NCBI GenBank assembly: GCA_002471845.1
Contig: DKQT01000012.1
Coordinates: 1-64,000 of the forward strand
Direction of reading: 5' to 3'
DNA from: Fidelibacterota bacterium UBA7301
Lineage (GTDB): Bacteria > Fidelibacterota > Marinisomatia > Marinisomatales > TCS55
DNA length: 64,000 bases
The notes below the pieces were generated by a model. It was not told where the DNA came from, did not search any database, and saw nothing but the letters and a program-made list of their open reading frames with translations. Positions 1 through 7,766 of the stretch are shown piece by piece (the first letter of the stretch is position 1; every line of letters begins with the position of its first letter). A program made the position numbers and the translations under genes.

Positions 1-1
1 T

Positions 2-571
2 ACCATCTCCGCTACCGCATTTATTCTTATCGGTGGAAAAAGTAAGCGATTTGGCTTACCCAAATGGGAAGCAAAGATTCACAATCAAACCGTCTTGGAT
101 AAAATTTGGAATGCCTGTGATAATTTTGAAAATCGGTTTATTGTGGGAAAAGATAAACCGCAAGAAATGGATAAGCCGTTTATATCAGATACATTAAAAA
201 TCCAAGCTCCCATCAACGGTTTGTACACTGCCCTCGAACACAGCAAAACTGATTGGGTACTACTACTCTCCTGTGATCTGCCCTTGGCAGATACTGATTT
301 ATTTCAAGATCTTTGGAATGCCCATGATGATAGAGTTGACGTTATTGTCCCTTTCTCAAATAATAAGCATCAGATGACATGCGCTTTCTATCACAAACAA
401 GTTTTACCGTTGATTTCATCAGCGATCCAGACTTCTGATTACAGCTTGTTTAAATTGTTGAAAAAAATTAATCCAGCCGTTGTTAGATTTGATGATGATA
501 TTCGGTTCTGGAATATGAATACAGAGCAGGATCTGCAAAGTATAATAACTTATTGTAAATTAAATTTCTAA
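2..571 (+). CDS. MobA-like nucleotidyltransferase (5' truncated by window edge)
   Basis: This resembles MobA (molybdenum cofactor guanylyltransferase), which transfers GMP from GTP to molybdopterin in the cytoplasm. The reading frame is open from base 2, so the true start lies outside the window; a TTG at 95 is only an internal codon. The upstream part encodes FILIGGKSKRFGLPKW, which matches the nucleotide-binding signature of the family (LxGGxSxRxGxxK). Further on LLSCDLPLAD matches the metal-binding CDxP block. The C-terminal part (FWNMNTEQDL) fits the usual 'NxNTPEDL' ending. The gene stops 29 bases before the class-V aminotransferase gene and probably shares its transcript. MobA fits better than other sugar-nucleotide transferases because of the short length and the CDLP block, but the substrate is inferred. 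Confidence 0.8.
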   Translation, partial: TISATAFILIGGKSKRFGLPKWEAKIHNQTVLDKIWNACDNFENRFIVGKDKPQEMDKPFISDTLKIQAPINGLYTALEHSKTDWVLLLSCDLPLADTDLFQDLWNAHDDRVDVIVPFSNNKHQMTCAFYHKQVLPLISSAIQTSDYSLFKLLKKINPAVVRFDDDIRFWNMNTEQDLQSIITYCKLNF

Positions 572-600
572 TCACACTTCACCATGATTAAATAAACCTG

Positions 601-2088
601 ATGACAAAGATTGTCCAATCTGAAAATTTACTTCTTTCAAAAATACAGAACGATTTTATCGGCCTAGATACCCTTTATACATTGGCGGATGGCCGGAAAA
701 CTGCCCGGGTTTATTTGGATTCAACAGCGTCAACGCTGATGATGGGTGCAGCCCACGACATGTTAGAAGAATTTTTTAATCATTATGCTAACTCGCACAG
801 CTTACTGCACTTTTCGGCTAAGATCACAACCATCCAATATGACTGGGCGCACTGGCGCATACTTTCTTTCCTAGGCGCGGATCCAAAAAAATATACATGC
901 TTTTTTACCGGCAGTGGGACAACGGCTGGCATAAATCGGCTGGCACGCGTGTTCCGGGACTATCGCAAAGATAAAGATGTTGTACTTGTTTCTATTATGG
1001 AACATCATTCCAATGATCTCCCCCACCGCAAACATGCCGGTGAAGTAGTTCATATTCCCTTAAAATCACATTCTTCAGGACAGCCCGGTTGTCTTGATAA
1101 GAAATCATTGGAAGAGAATCTGAAGAAATATCGGGACCGTGTTAATTATGTAGCTATAACCGGTATCAGCAATGTGACAGGAATTATTAATCCAATTTAT
1201 GATATTGCTGAATTAGCTCATGATTATGGTGCATTGGTTTTAATTGATGGCGCGCAAATGGCAGCGCACATGCCTGTCCAGATGTCAGGACATAGCAATG
1301 CTTCTAGAAATATTGATGCTTTCGTTTTCTCCGGGCATAAAACTTATGTCCCTGGATCTCCAGGTGCTGTACTATGCCGCAAGGAAATTTTAATGGCCAT
1401 CGAACCTGAAGAATTGGGTGGCGGAATGGTGGAAGATGTATTCGTTGATAAATACATAATCAAAGACTACTTCCCCGACCGGGAAGAGGCAGGAACGCCA
1501 AATATCCCTGGTGCCATTGCCTTAGCTGCGGCAATTGAAGTTATGGATCGCGTTGGGATGGAAACCATTTACCAGGAAGAAGAGAAACTAGTCCGTGATA
1601 CAATGGAACGTATGAAAAAAATTCCAGGTATTATTATTTACGGTGAAACCGATAGTGATAAATGTTCCCGGGCTGGCTCCATTTCATTCAATATTAAAGG
1701 TATGCATCATGGGCTGGCTGCTGCTGTATTAAACGATTATTTCAATATTGCTGTACGTAACGAATGTTTCTGTGCTCATCCCTATGTGAAAGAATTAATC
1801 CTGGATGATATGCTGGATGCCATTACCGATATTCCTGATGAAGAAATAGAGTCAAAATATAAACTACTGGCCGGTATGGTGCGGGCATCTTTTGGAATTT
1901 ATAATAAGCCCGAAGATGTTGATGCTTTGATCGATGCATTGCAAGAGATCGTTTCCAGAAAAGAAGAGCTCATTGAATTATATCATGTAGATGAAAGTGG
2001 TAACTACGTACACAATAGTTTTAAAATTGCTACGGAGAACAATTTTTCAATTGCTGATTTGTTGGATGAATATCTGAACGTAAAATAA
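601..2088 (+). CDS. Class-V aminotransferase / cysteine desulfurase-like PLP enzyme
   Basis: A cytoplasmic PLP enzyme of the aminotransferase class V fold (NifS/SufS/selenocysteine lyase type), 495 aa, longer than the roughly 400 aa usual for SufS. Visible family blocks are TGSGTTAGINRLA (cofactor phosphate region), MEHHSND, the aspartate block LIDGAQMAAH and the Schiff-base lysine in FSGHKTY (Lys247). The late block RNECFCAHPYV contains two cysteines near where cysteine desulfurases carry their catalytic cysteine, so a sulfur-transfer role is possible but unproven. The extra length is mainly a C-terminal extension after residue 420. ATG 601 follows the MobA-like gene by 29 bases. It converges on rpiB with only two bases between the stops. 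Confidence 0.8.
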   Translation: MTKIVQSENLLLSKIQNDFIGLDTLYTLADGRKTARVYLDSTASTLMMGAAHDMLEEFFNHYANSHSLLHFSAKITTIQYDWAHWRILSFLGADPKKYTCFFTGSGTTAGINRLARVFRDYRKDKDVVLVSIMEHHSNDLPHRKHAGEVVHIPLKSHSSGQPGCLDKKSLEENLKKYRDRVNYVAITGISNVTGIINPIYDIAELAHDYGALVLIDGAQMAAHMPVQMSGHSNASRNIDAFVFSGHKTYVPGSPGAVLCRKEILMAIEPEELGGGMVEDVFVDKYIIKDYFPDREEAGTPNIPGAIALAAAIEVMDRVGMETIYQEEEKLVRDTMERMKKIPGIIIYGETDSDKCSRAGSISFNIKGMHHGLAAAVLNDYFNIAVRNECFCAHPYVKELILDDMLDAITDIPDEEIESKYKLLAGMVRASFGIYNKPEDVDALIDALQEIVSRKEELIELYHVDESGNYVHNSFKIATENNFSIADLLDEYLNVK

Positions 2089-2090
2089 TT

Positions 2091-2528
2091 CTATTCGTCT
2101 AGTTTTTCGATACGTCTTTGGTGGCGCCCACCTTCGAAGGGTTCATCCAGCCAGGTTTCAATTATATCATAAATTTCCTGCTCTGAAATAAATCGTGCTC
2201 CCAGGGACAGAACATTGGCATTGTTGTGCTCCCGGGATAACCGGGCAATCTGCCGTTCTGAACCATAGTATACAGCGGCACGGACACCCTTGATGCGATT
2301 AGCCGCCATGGCTTCTCCCTGGCCGGATCCGCCTAAAATAATCCCGCGGCTTTCCGGATCCGCTGCCACTGCCCTGGCGCAGGGAAAAATAAAATCGGGA
2401 TAATCGTCCTGGGCATCATATTCATGGGCACCATGATCGGTAACATCGTGACCCTTCCCGATCAAATAATCTTTGATGGTGTTTTTTATTTCAAGACCGG
2501 CGTGGTCTGTTGCCAAGTGTATATTCAT
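2091..2528 (-). CDS. rpiB: Ribose-5-phosphate isomerase B
   Basis: Interconverts ribose 5-phosphate and ribulose 5-phosphate in the non-oxidative pentose phosphate pathway. At 145 aa it has the usual RpiB length. The N-terminus MNIHLATDHAG carries the conserved DHAG block, and ARLSREHNNANVL..GAR is the typical phosphate-binding and active-site segment. The catalytic loop reads GGSGQGEAMAANR: a glutamate (Glu72) stands in the position used by the Mycobacterium-type enzymes, and the cysteine of the E. coli-type enzyme is absent. The start lies 4 bases after the tkt stop, so it is the last gene of an rpe-tkt-rpiB operon. Confidence 0.95.
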   Translation of the reverse strand: MNIHLATDHAGLEIKNTIKDYLIGKGHDVTDHGAHEYDAQDDYPDFIFPCARAVAADPESRGIILGGSGQGEAMAANRIKGVRAAVYYGSERQIARLSREHNNANVLSLGARFISEQEIYDIIETWLDEPFEGGRHQRRIEKLDE

Positions 2529-2532
2529 ATTT

Positions 2533-4560
2533 TTAAAGTAATTTTTCTAAATGTTCTCTGATTTTCATTTCCACTTTTTCAGGGGTAAAACCAAATTCTT
2601 CGGCCAAATCTTTATTCGGCGCAGAAGCGCCGTAATGATCTAATCCGATGGAAAGTCCAGCGGGTCCAACAAAGCGTTCCCATCCAAGAGTAATTCCTGC
2701 CTCCATGGAAATTTTCAAGCAGCCCCGTGGCGGAATTATATCATTTATATAATCTATTGACTGCTCCATAAACAATTCCCAACATGGCAAACTTACAATG
2801 CGAATGTGTTTATCACCCATTCGTTCCATTACTGAAACAGCCAGCCAGACTTCGGAACCTGTGGCGATGAAAACCAATTCCGGAGATTCTTCACAATCAT
2901 GAAATATATAGCCGCCTTTATTCACACCCATTTTGATTTCATCCATAGTTTTATCTGAAACGGGAACTCCCTGGCGAGTTAAAAGCAATGCAGACGGTGC
3001 ATTTTTCAACTGCAGTGTTTTCTCAAAACAGGCAGCTGTCTCCTTGGCATCACCGGGACGAAAAACGTAGAAGTTTGGAATGGTTCTTAAGGCCATGGCG
3101 TGCTCGATGGGCTGGTGTGTGGGTCCATCCTCGCCTACGTAAAATGAATCATGGGTGAATTCATGGATGGCGTGTACATGCTGGATGGCTCCCAAACGAA
3201 GGGCCGGACGGGAATAATCAGCAAAGACAAGGAAGGTGCCTCCAAAAGGGATCACACCGCCATGGAGGGCCATACCGTTCATGGCCGCCGCCATTGGGAA
3301 TTCCCGCACACCAAATGCAAGGTTTCGGCCTTCGCGATATTCTTTGGTGAAATCACCGTAAGTCTTGGAAAAATTGCCCGTATAGTTCGATGGTTCTAAG
3401 TCCGCTGATCCACCAACAAGTGATGGAACTTGTTCAGCGAATTTATCTAATGTGGCGCCAAAAGCTTTCCGTGTGGCCAGGGATATACCCGCTTCAAATT
3501 CCGGGAATTCAATATCGCCAATCTGTTCCCCAATAGTTGCGTCCCATAATGTTTTGAAGGCATTGTCCTTACATGCTTCAGCTACATTCGAATTCCATTC
3601 AGCAACCGATTCTTTCAATGATTCAAAACGGGATTGGAAATGTTCTACGATCTCATCCGGCAAATAAAATGGTTCATCGGGTAGACCTAATTTTTCTTTG
3701 GTGGCATCAATCTCGTTTTGGGGTAATGGTGCCCCATGGGTTTCGTGATCCCCTTCCATGGTGGCTGAACCCTGGGCCATAACGGTGGTACCGATAATTA
3801 AACTAGGCCGGTCTACTACCTGTGCTTTTTCAATTGCCTCCCTGATCTGCCCGTGATCATGGCCGTCTATTTCCTGGACGTGCCAGCCGAAGCCTTCAAA
3901 AACCTGGGCGTAATTGGTGGAGTCTGAACGATCCACTTTCCCGGAAATCTGGGCATTGTTTGAATCATAAAAAACAATGAGTCGCGATAATCCCCAGTGT
4001 CCTGCCATAGATCCGGCGCTGAGCGTGATCGGTTCCTGAAAATCACCGTCACCGGCAAGCACATAAGTAAAATGACCCACAAGTTCATCTGCATTTTCAG
4101 ACAATTCACCAAATCTTGAGCGCAGCATAGATTCAGCAGTGGCCATCCCCGTTGCCATTCCGAATCCCTGGCCCAACGGTCCAGTGGTCGCTTCTACGCC
4201 GGGAATTTCCACTTCAGGATGACCAGGTGTTCGGCTGTGAAGCTGACGGAAATTCTTAAGATCATCCATGTTCAGCCAACCGATCTGGGTCAGCATGGAA
4301 TATAAAAGCGCTGACTCATGGCCGGCAGAGAGAACGAACCGGTCCCGTTTGAACCAATCCGAGTTATGGGGATCATAATTCAAATATTCGGTAAAAAGTA
4401 TCTGGGTAAAATCGGCTGAAGACATGGGTCCGCCGCTATGGCCGGAATTGGCTTTGCGGACCATATCCATGATCAAACCTTTAGTCACCGCCAGTGCAAA
4501 TTGGATCCGCTCCTCCGGGGTCCATTCTGAAAAAGTATCTATATCCTGGTAAGATCTCAT
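2533..4560 (-). CDS. tkt: Transketolase
   Basis: TPP-dependent transfer of two-carbon ketol units between sugar phosphates in the pentose phosphate pathway. The 675 aa length is full for bacterial transketolase. The N-terminal TPP domain shows GHSGGPMSSADF, TTGPLGQGFGMATG and the GDGDFQEP...FYDSNN pyrophosphate/metal motif (about residues 170-202). The central pyrimidine domain shows FGVREFPMAAAMNGMALHGG and FVFADYSRPALRLGA. The C-terminal domain ends with FGFTPEKV. It lies between rpe (20 bases upstream) and rpiB (4 bases downstream), so one transcript supplies the three core enzymes of the non-oxidative branch. Confidence 0.97.
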   Translation of the reverse strand: MRSYQDIDTFSEWTPEERIQFALAVTKGLIMDMVRKANSGHSGGPMSSADFTQILFTEYLNYDPHNSDWFKRDRFVLSAGHESALLYSMLTQIGWLNMDDLKNFRQLHSRTPGHPEVEIPGVEATTGPLGQGFGMATGMATAESMLRSRFGELSENADELVGHFTYVLAGDGDFQEPITLSAGSMAGHWGLSRLIVFYDSNNAQISGKVDRSDSTNYAQVFEGFGWHVQEIDGHDHGQIREAIEKAQVVDRPSLIIGTTVMAQGSATMEGDHETHGAPLPQNEIDATKEKLGLPDEPFYLPDEIVEHFQSRFESLKESVAEWNSNVAEACKDNAFKTLWDATIGEQIGDIEFPEFEAGISLATRKAFGATLDKFAEQVPSLVGGSADLEPSNYTGNFSKTYGDFTKEYREGRNLAFGVREFPMAAAMNGMALHGGVIPFGGTFLVFADYSRPALRLGAIQHVHAIHEFTHDSFYVGEDGPTHQPIEHAMALRTIPNFYVFRPGDAKETAACFEKTLQLKNAPSALLLTRQGVPVSDKTMDEIKMGVNKGGYIFHDCEESPELVFIATGSEVWLAVSVMERMGDKHIRIVSLPCWELFMEQSIDYINDIIPPRGCLKISMEAGITLGWERFVGPAGLSIGLDHYGASAPNKDLAEEFGFTPEKVEMKIREHLEKLL

Positions 4561-4580
4561 AGTTGAATTAAACCTGTTGC

Positions 4581-5249
4581 TTAATTGGCTAAATTATAAA
4601 AATCTTGAATCGTTTTTGCGGGGTCTTCTGTCCCAAAAACAGCAGAGCCGGCAACCAACACATCGGCTCCGGCATCAATTACTTCCTTGGCATTGTGAAG
4701 TTTAATGCCCCCGTCCACTTCGATTTGTACTTTGTCACGCAATTCTTTTTCTGTTAACAGTTGTTTGATCTCGGCCACGCGTTCAGTAGAACCATCAATA
4801 TATTCCTGTCCCCCTAATCCCGGCTCTACACTCATGACCAGTACTAAGTCAATTTTATCTAAATATGGTTCTATATCCCTAACAGACGTTTTTGGTTTTA
4901 AAGATAAGCCCACATCTTTTCCTGTAGACCGAATGAGATCAATAACCTCTTGCGGTTTTTCTGTTGCTTCAATGTGAAACGTAATCCCATCGGCACCGGC
5001 TTTGGCAAAGGGCTTTACCAGTTTTTCCGGCCCAATCACCATCATATGAACATCCATATATTTCTCCGTAAGGGGCCGCAATGATTTCACTACCGGCGGG
5101 CCGATTGTTAGGTTGGGAACAAACTGGTTATCCATGACATCCACATGAATCCATTGGGCGCCGCCTTTTTCACATTGGGTCAGGGCTGATTGCAGATCAG
5201 CAAAATCAGCAGATAAAATCGATGGTGCTAACTTGAATTCCGAGGCCAT
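4581..5249 (-). CDS. rpe: Ribulose-phosphate 3-epimerase
   Basis: Interconverts ribulose 5-phosphate and xylulose 5-phosphate; a TIM barrel of 222 aa, the normal size. Signature segments are LAPSILSADFADL, the metal/catalytic block WIHVDVMDNQFVPNLTIGP, DVHMMV, and VEPGLGGQEYI followed by EVDGGIK, which carries the second catalytic aspartate. The usual VNPGFGGQ reads VEPGLGGQ here, a mild variation. It is the first gene of the rpe-tkt-rpiB operon; the upstream 217-base gap carries only repeats and inverted repeats. Confidence 0.96.
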   Translation of the reverse strand: MASEFKLAPSILSADFADLQSALTQCEKGGAQWIHVDVMDNQFVPNLTIGPPVVKSLRPLTEKYMDVHMMVIGPEKLVKPFAKAGADGITFHIEATEKPQEVIDLIRSTGKDVGLSLKPKTSVRDIEPYLDKIDLVLVMSVEPGLGGQEYIDGSTERVAEIKQLLTEKELRDKVQIEVDGGIKLHNAKEVIDAGADVLVAGSAVFGTEDPAKTIQDFYNLAN

Positions 5250-5345
5250 TTGCGGGATCAGAAATTAGGATTGGGTTGAAGGATATTCAACGCCTGATTA
5301 TTCCAAATATTACAATTATTTTTTATCTGTTCTTTTGTTTTGATA

Positions 5346-5362
5346 CAAAAGCAAAGGTGGGC
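5346..5362 (+). repeat. Short dispersed intergenic repeat, copy A
   Basis: The 17-base core caaaagcaaaggtgggc recurs with one mismatch at 47588-47604, again between genes and again preceded by ttttgttt. It sits in the 217-base gap between rpe and the OsmC gene. No coding function is apparent. Confidence 0.45.
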
Positions 5363-5403
5363 AGGCAAAAAATCAAGGCCTTGTTTAATTCGTTGAAGGA
5401 TTA

Positions 5404-5452
5404 ATTCGCTTACAGCGAATGTTCTTTTGATACTTTTCTTCCAAGAAAAGTA
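5404..5452. repeat. Two adjacent inverted repeats in the rpe/osmC gap
   Basis: attcgct-tac-agcgaat (5404-5420) and tacttttctt-cc-aagaaaagta (5431-5452) are both perfect palindromic hairpins 10 bases apart. The second lies just downstream of the OsmC stop on the minus strand and could act as an RNA 3' end, but it lacks a clean U-tract. The rest of the gap 5250-5466 shows no gene. Confidence 0.5.
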
Positions 5453-5466
5453 TAATTACTCAACTT

Positions 5467-5877
5467 TCACTCCGGGTAAATAAACCGCAGATCCTTCTCC
5501 AACTCATCACTAAGACTTTTCCCCACAGGGCAAGTATGGACCGTCCGTTCCAATAGTTTTTTCTCTTCATCCGTGTAATCATTAGGGAAATAAATATTGA
5601 TTCGAATCGCTGATATCCGCCTGGGATTGGCACCCATTTCTTTCACAATCTCTGCCCTTGTACCATCCATATCAATATCATGCTGACGTGCTTTAATACC
5701 CATTACCGTAATCATACAACTGGCCAGTGAGGTGGCCACCAGATCGGTTGGTGAAAAGGCTTCACCTCTCCCCTCATTGTCTTTGGGAGCGTCTGTATGG
5801 ATACGATCGCTCGATTCCAAATGTACCGCTTCCGTCCGGAGATCCCCTAAATATTCAACTGTTGATATTTGTCCCAT
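5467..5877 (-). CDS. OsmC/Ohr-family peroxiredoxin-like protein
   Basis: OsmC-fold proteins reduce organic or hydrogen peroxides with two cysteines. This 136-aa protein has both: Cys54 in SLASCMIT, following the family block FSPTDLVATSLASC, and Cys116 in HTCPVGKSL. The length and cysteine spacing are normal for the YhfA/OsmC branch. It is cytoplasmic, with no signal peptide. It is 8 bases downstream of the PAP2 gene on the same strand, so the two are probably co-transcribed. The reductant and exact substrate cannot be read from the sequence. Confidence 0.88.
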   Translation of the reverse strand: MGQISTVEYLGDLRTEAVHLESSDRIHTDAPKDNEGRGEAFSPTDLVATSLASCMITVMGIKARQHDIDMDGTRAEIVKEMGANPRRISAIRINIYFPNDYTDEEKKLLERTVHTCPVGKSLSDELEKDLRFIYPE

Positions 5878-5885
5878 GATTAATC

Positions 5886-6476
5886 CTAACTGTCAATTCT
5901 TACTCGTTTAAGCCAAAAACGATACCCAATCATAGCCAGCAATAAGCCTGCCAAAGAATCAGCAATAAAGTGTTGCTTGGTTAAAAATGTAGCAAAGAAT
6001 ACCAGCCCGACACCAATAAAAAACAGATACTTTAATCCGGGTATTTCACCGGCAAGTATAAACCCGATAAAACCACTAATGATAACATGAACAGACGGAA
6101 ATGCATTTTGCTGTAACCATGAAAATGTAACAGTCCTGTAGAGTATAGATAATGGATTGGGCTTGATGCTCGTAAGGACAGGTTCACAAGAGATCGGCCA
6201 GATGATAAAAATAGAATACGAACCAAGCAAAAGAACCACGGCAATATTTACGAATGCTTTCAGCTTGGATAAATCCGATATCAGGAGCGGCAGTAACAGG
6301 CTAATAAAATACAAATAGTAGGGGATAATCATCCACCAGGTAAAAGGAATTGAACTATCGATATCTATAAATAATTGGGGCGCCGGGATGGGACTTCGTA
6401 TTAAGGGAATCAAAAAGTAGCAGGAAGACACAATCCAAAATGGTAATAAAGCTATAAGGCGATCGTTAATCTTCAT
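5886..6476 (-). CDS. PAP2-superfamily membrane phosphatase
   Basis: An integral membrane protein of 196 aa with about six hydrophobic segments. Two PAP2 active-site blocks are visible: FPSVHVIISGF (histidine of motif C2) and TKQHFIADSLAG (nucleophilic histidine and aspartate of motif C3). Motif C1 is weak (LTSIKPNP). The family dephosphorylates lipid phosphates or acts in phosphatidylinositol/sphingolipid-type head-group transfer. The phospholipid substrate is unknown. It sits between a small lipoprotein gene (9 bases upstream) and the OsmC gene (8 bases downstream). Confidence 0.8.
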   Translation of the reverse strand: MKINDRLIALLPFWIVSSCYFLIPLIRSPIPAPQLFIDIDSSIPFTWWMIIPYYLYFISLLLPLLISDLSKLKAFVNIAVVLLLGSYSIFIIWPISCEPVLTSIKPNPLSILYRTVTFSWLQQNAFPSVHVIISGFIGFILAGEIPGLKYLFFIGVGLVFFATFLTKQHFIADSLAGLLLAMIGYRFWLKRVRIDS

Positions 6477-6485
6477 AATTTGATA

Positions 6486-6821
6486 TCATTCATCCCATTC
6501 ATACCCCGTCACCCTGCGGGATTTGGTATTCAGTTCGATTGAATTGTAATCCTGCAAATTAGGCCGATAATAATACATAACATAATATGGCTGTTCATCA
6601 CTGGCCCAGACCGAATCGGGGGCGCCCAGCATTTCGATAACTGCCGCTTCCGAGGGGTTTTCTTTTAAGAATTCCCAGATGTCATACTCGGTTAATAACC
6701 CTTCAGATAAGGAATTGGGTCCATCAGTGAGTTGTTTGGTGGGCGGAGGATTGAATGGCTCAGGCGGTGGAAGTGTACATGATACAACCATCAAGAGGAA
6801 TATTAACCGTTTAATCTCCAT
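6486..6821 (-). CDS. Small lipoprotein, BamE/SmpA-like (putative)
   Basis: A 111-aa protein with a short signal sequence and lipobox (MVVSC, Cys15), then a proline-rich linker (PPPEPFNPPP). The mature part contains IEMLGAPDSVWASDEQPYY followed by YYYRP, which resembles the 'LG.P..V......WYY' pattern of small BamE/SmpA-type outer-membrane lipoproteins. That assignment is an inference from the pattern. It is the first gene of a run with the PAP2 and OsmC genes and is divergent from the LOG gene across a 127-base gap. Confidence 0.6.
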   Translation of the reverse strand: MEIKRLIFLLMVVSCTLPPPEPFNPPPTKQLTDGPNSLSEGLLTEYDIWEFLKENPSEAAVIEMLGAPDSVWASDEQPYYVMYYYRPNLQDYNSIELNTKSRRVTGYEWDE

Positions 6822-6948
6822 GGTAAAAACTACATCACTAACAACTTGCCTTCAATCATAACAATATATTCACACTCATTTATCGCAGAGTTACCCTAAC
6901 TTCCCCGCAAATAAAAAGAATAAAGCATAAACACTAGGAGTGTAAAAA

Positions 6949-7758
6949 ATGAATACAGAAAACAAAGACCGTTTTTATTATAACAAGGAATTTTTAGGCA
7001 GTCCCGAAGGACGATCTGTTCGATTATTATCTGAATATTACGGTCCCCTGCAGCGATTTAAACGCAACAATATCCAGGATACAATTGTTTTTTTCGGATC
7101 AGCCCGGCTTAAGTCGGAAGCTGAGACCAAAACCGCTTTAGCCAAGGCACCAAAAAATATATCCAAAAAGAAACGGGCCATTTTAACAACGGACCTGGAA
7201 ATGAGCCGCTACTATGAAGAGGCCCGGGAATTATCCTATAAAATGACAAAATGGAGCAAACAGCTCAAGCATAGAAAAAAACGATTCATTGTCACCTCCG
7301 GCGGTGGGCCCGGGATTATGGAAGCGGCTAATCGCGGGGCGGCAGAAGCAAAGGGACTGGCGGTGGGCTTGTCCATTTCCCTACCCTTTGAACAGGCCGG
7401 GAATGAATGGATATCCGATGATCTGGAAATCAACTTTCATTACTTTTTTATGCGTAAATTTTGGTTCCTTTACCTGGCTAAAGCCATGGTGGTTTGGCCC
7501 GGTGGATTTGGAACCCTGGATGAAATGATGGAGGTTCTTACACTCATCCAGACGAAAAAATTGCGCAAGAAGATTCCCATCGTACTCTTTGACAACCAAT
7601 TCTGGAATAATGTGGTAAATTGGAATTTTCTTGCGGACAAAGGTGTAATCTCCCGATCCGATCTGGAGTTATTCCACATCAGCGATACAGTGGATGACGC
7701 TTACAAATACTTGACAAAAAAAATCACGGCGACGCATCTACGCGGACCCAATTTTTGA
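6949..7758 (+). CDS. LOG-family (TIGR00730-like) nucleotide phosphoribohydrolase
   Basis: A Rossmann-type protein of the LOG / 'lysine decarboxylase-like' family, whose characterised members cleave nucleoside 5'-monophosphates (cytokinin-type or AMP). The diagnostic motifs are SGGGPGIMEAANRG and PGGFGTLDEMMEVL. At 269 aa it is longer than the compact plant LOG proteins, with an N-terminal extension of about 45 aa that includes a lysine-rich stretch. An AGGAG-type ribosome binding site precedes ATG 6949. The stop overlaps the ribosome binding site of the next gene, which suggests coupling to the amidohydrolases. The true substrate is unknown. Confidence 0.82.
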   Translation: MNTENKDRFYYNKEFLGSPEGRSVRLLSEYYGPLQRFKRNNIQDTIVFFGSARLKSEAETKTALAKAPKNISKKKRAILTTDLEMSRYYEEARELSYKMTKWSKQLKHRKKRFIVTSGGGPGIMEAANRGAAEAKGLAVGLSISLPFEQAGNEWISDDLEINFHYFFMRKFWFLYLAKAMVVWPGGFGTLDEMMEVLTLIQTKKLRKKIPIVLFDNQFWNNVVNWNFLADKGVISRSDLELFHISDTVDDAYKYLTKKITATHLRGPNF

Positions 7759-7766
7759 GGAGGGTT

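Noticed and set aside
95..571. TTG at 95 as the start of the MobA-like gene
   Set aside because: The same frame is open to base 2 and encodes the nucleotide-binding GGKSKRFG block, so the gene starts outside the window.
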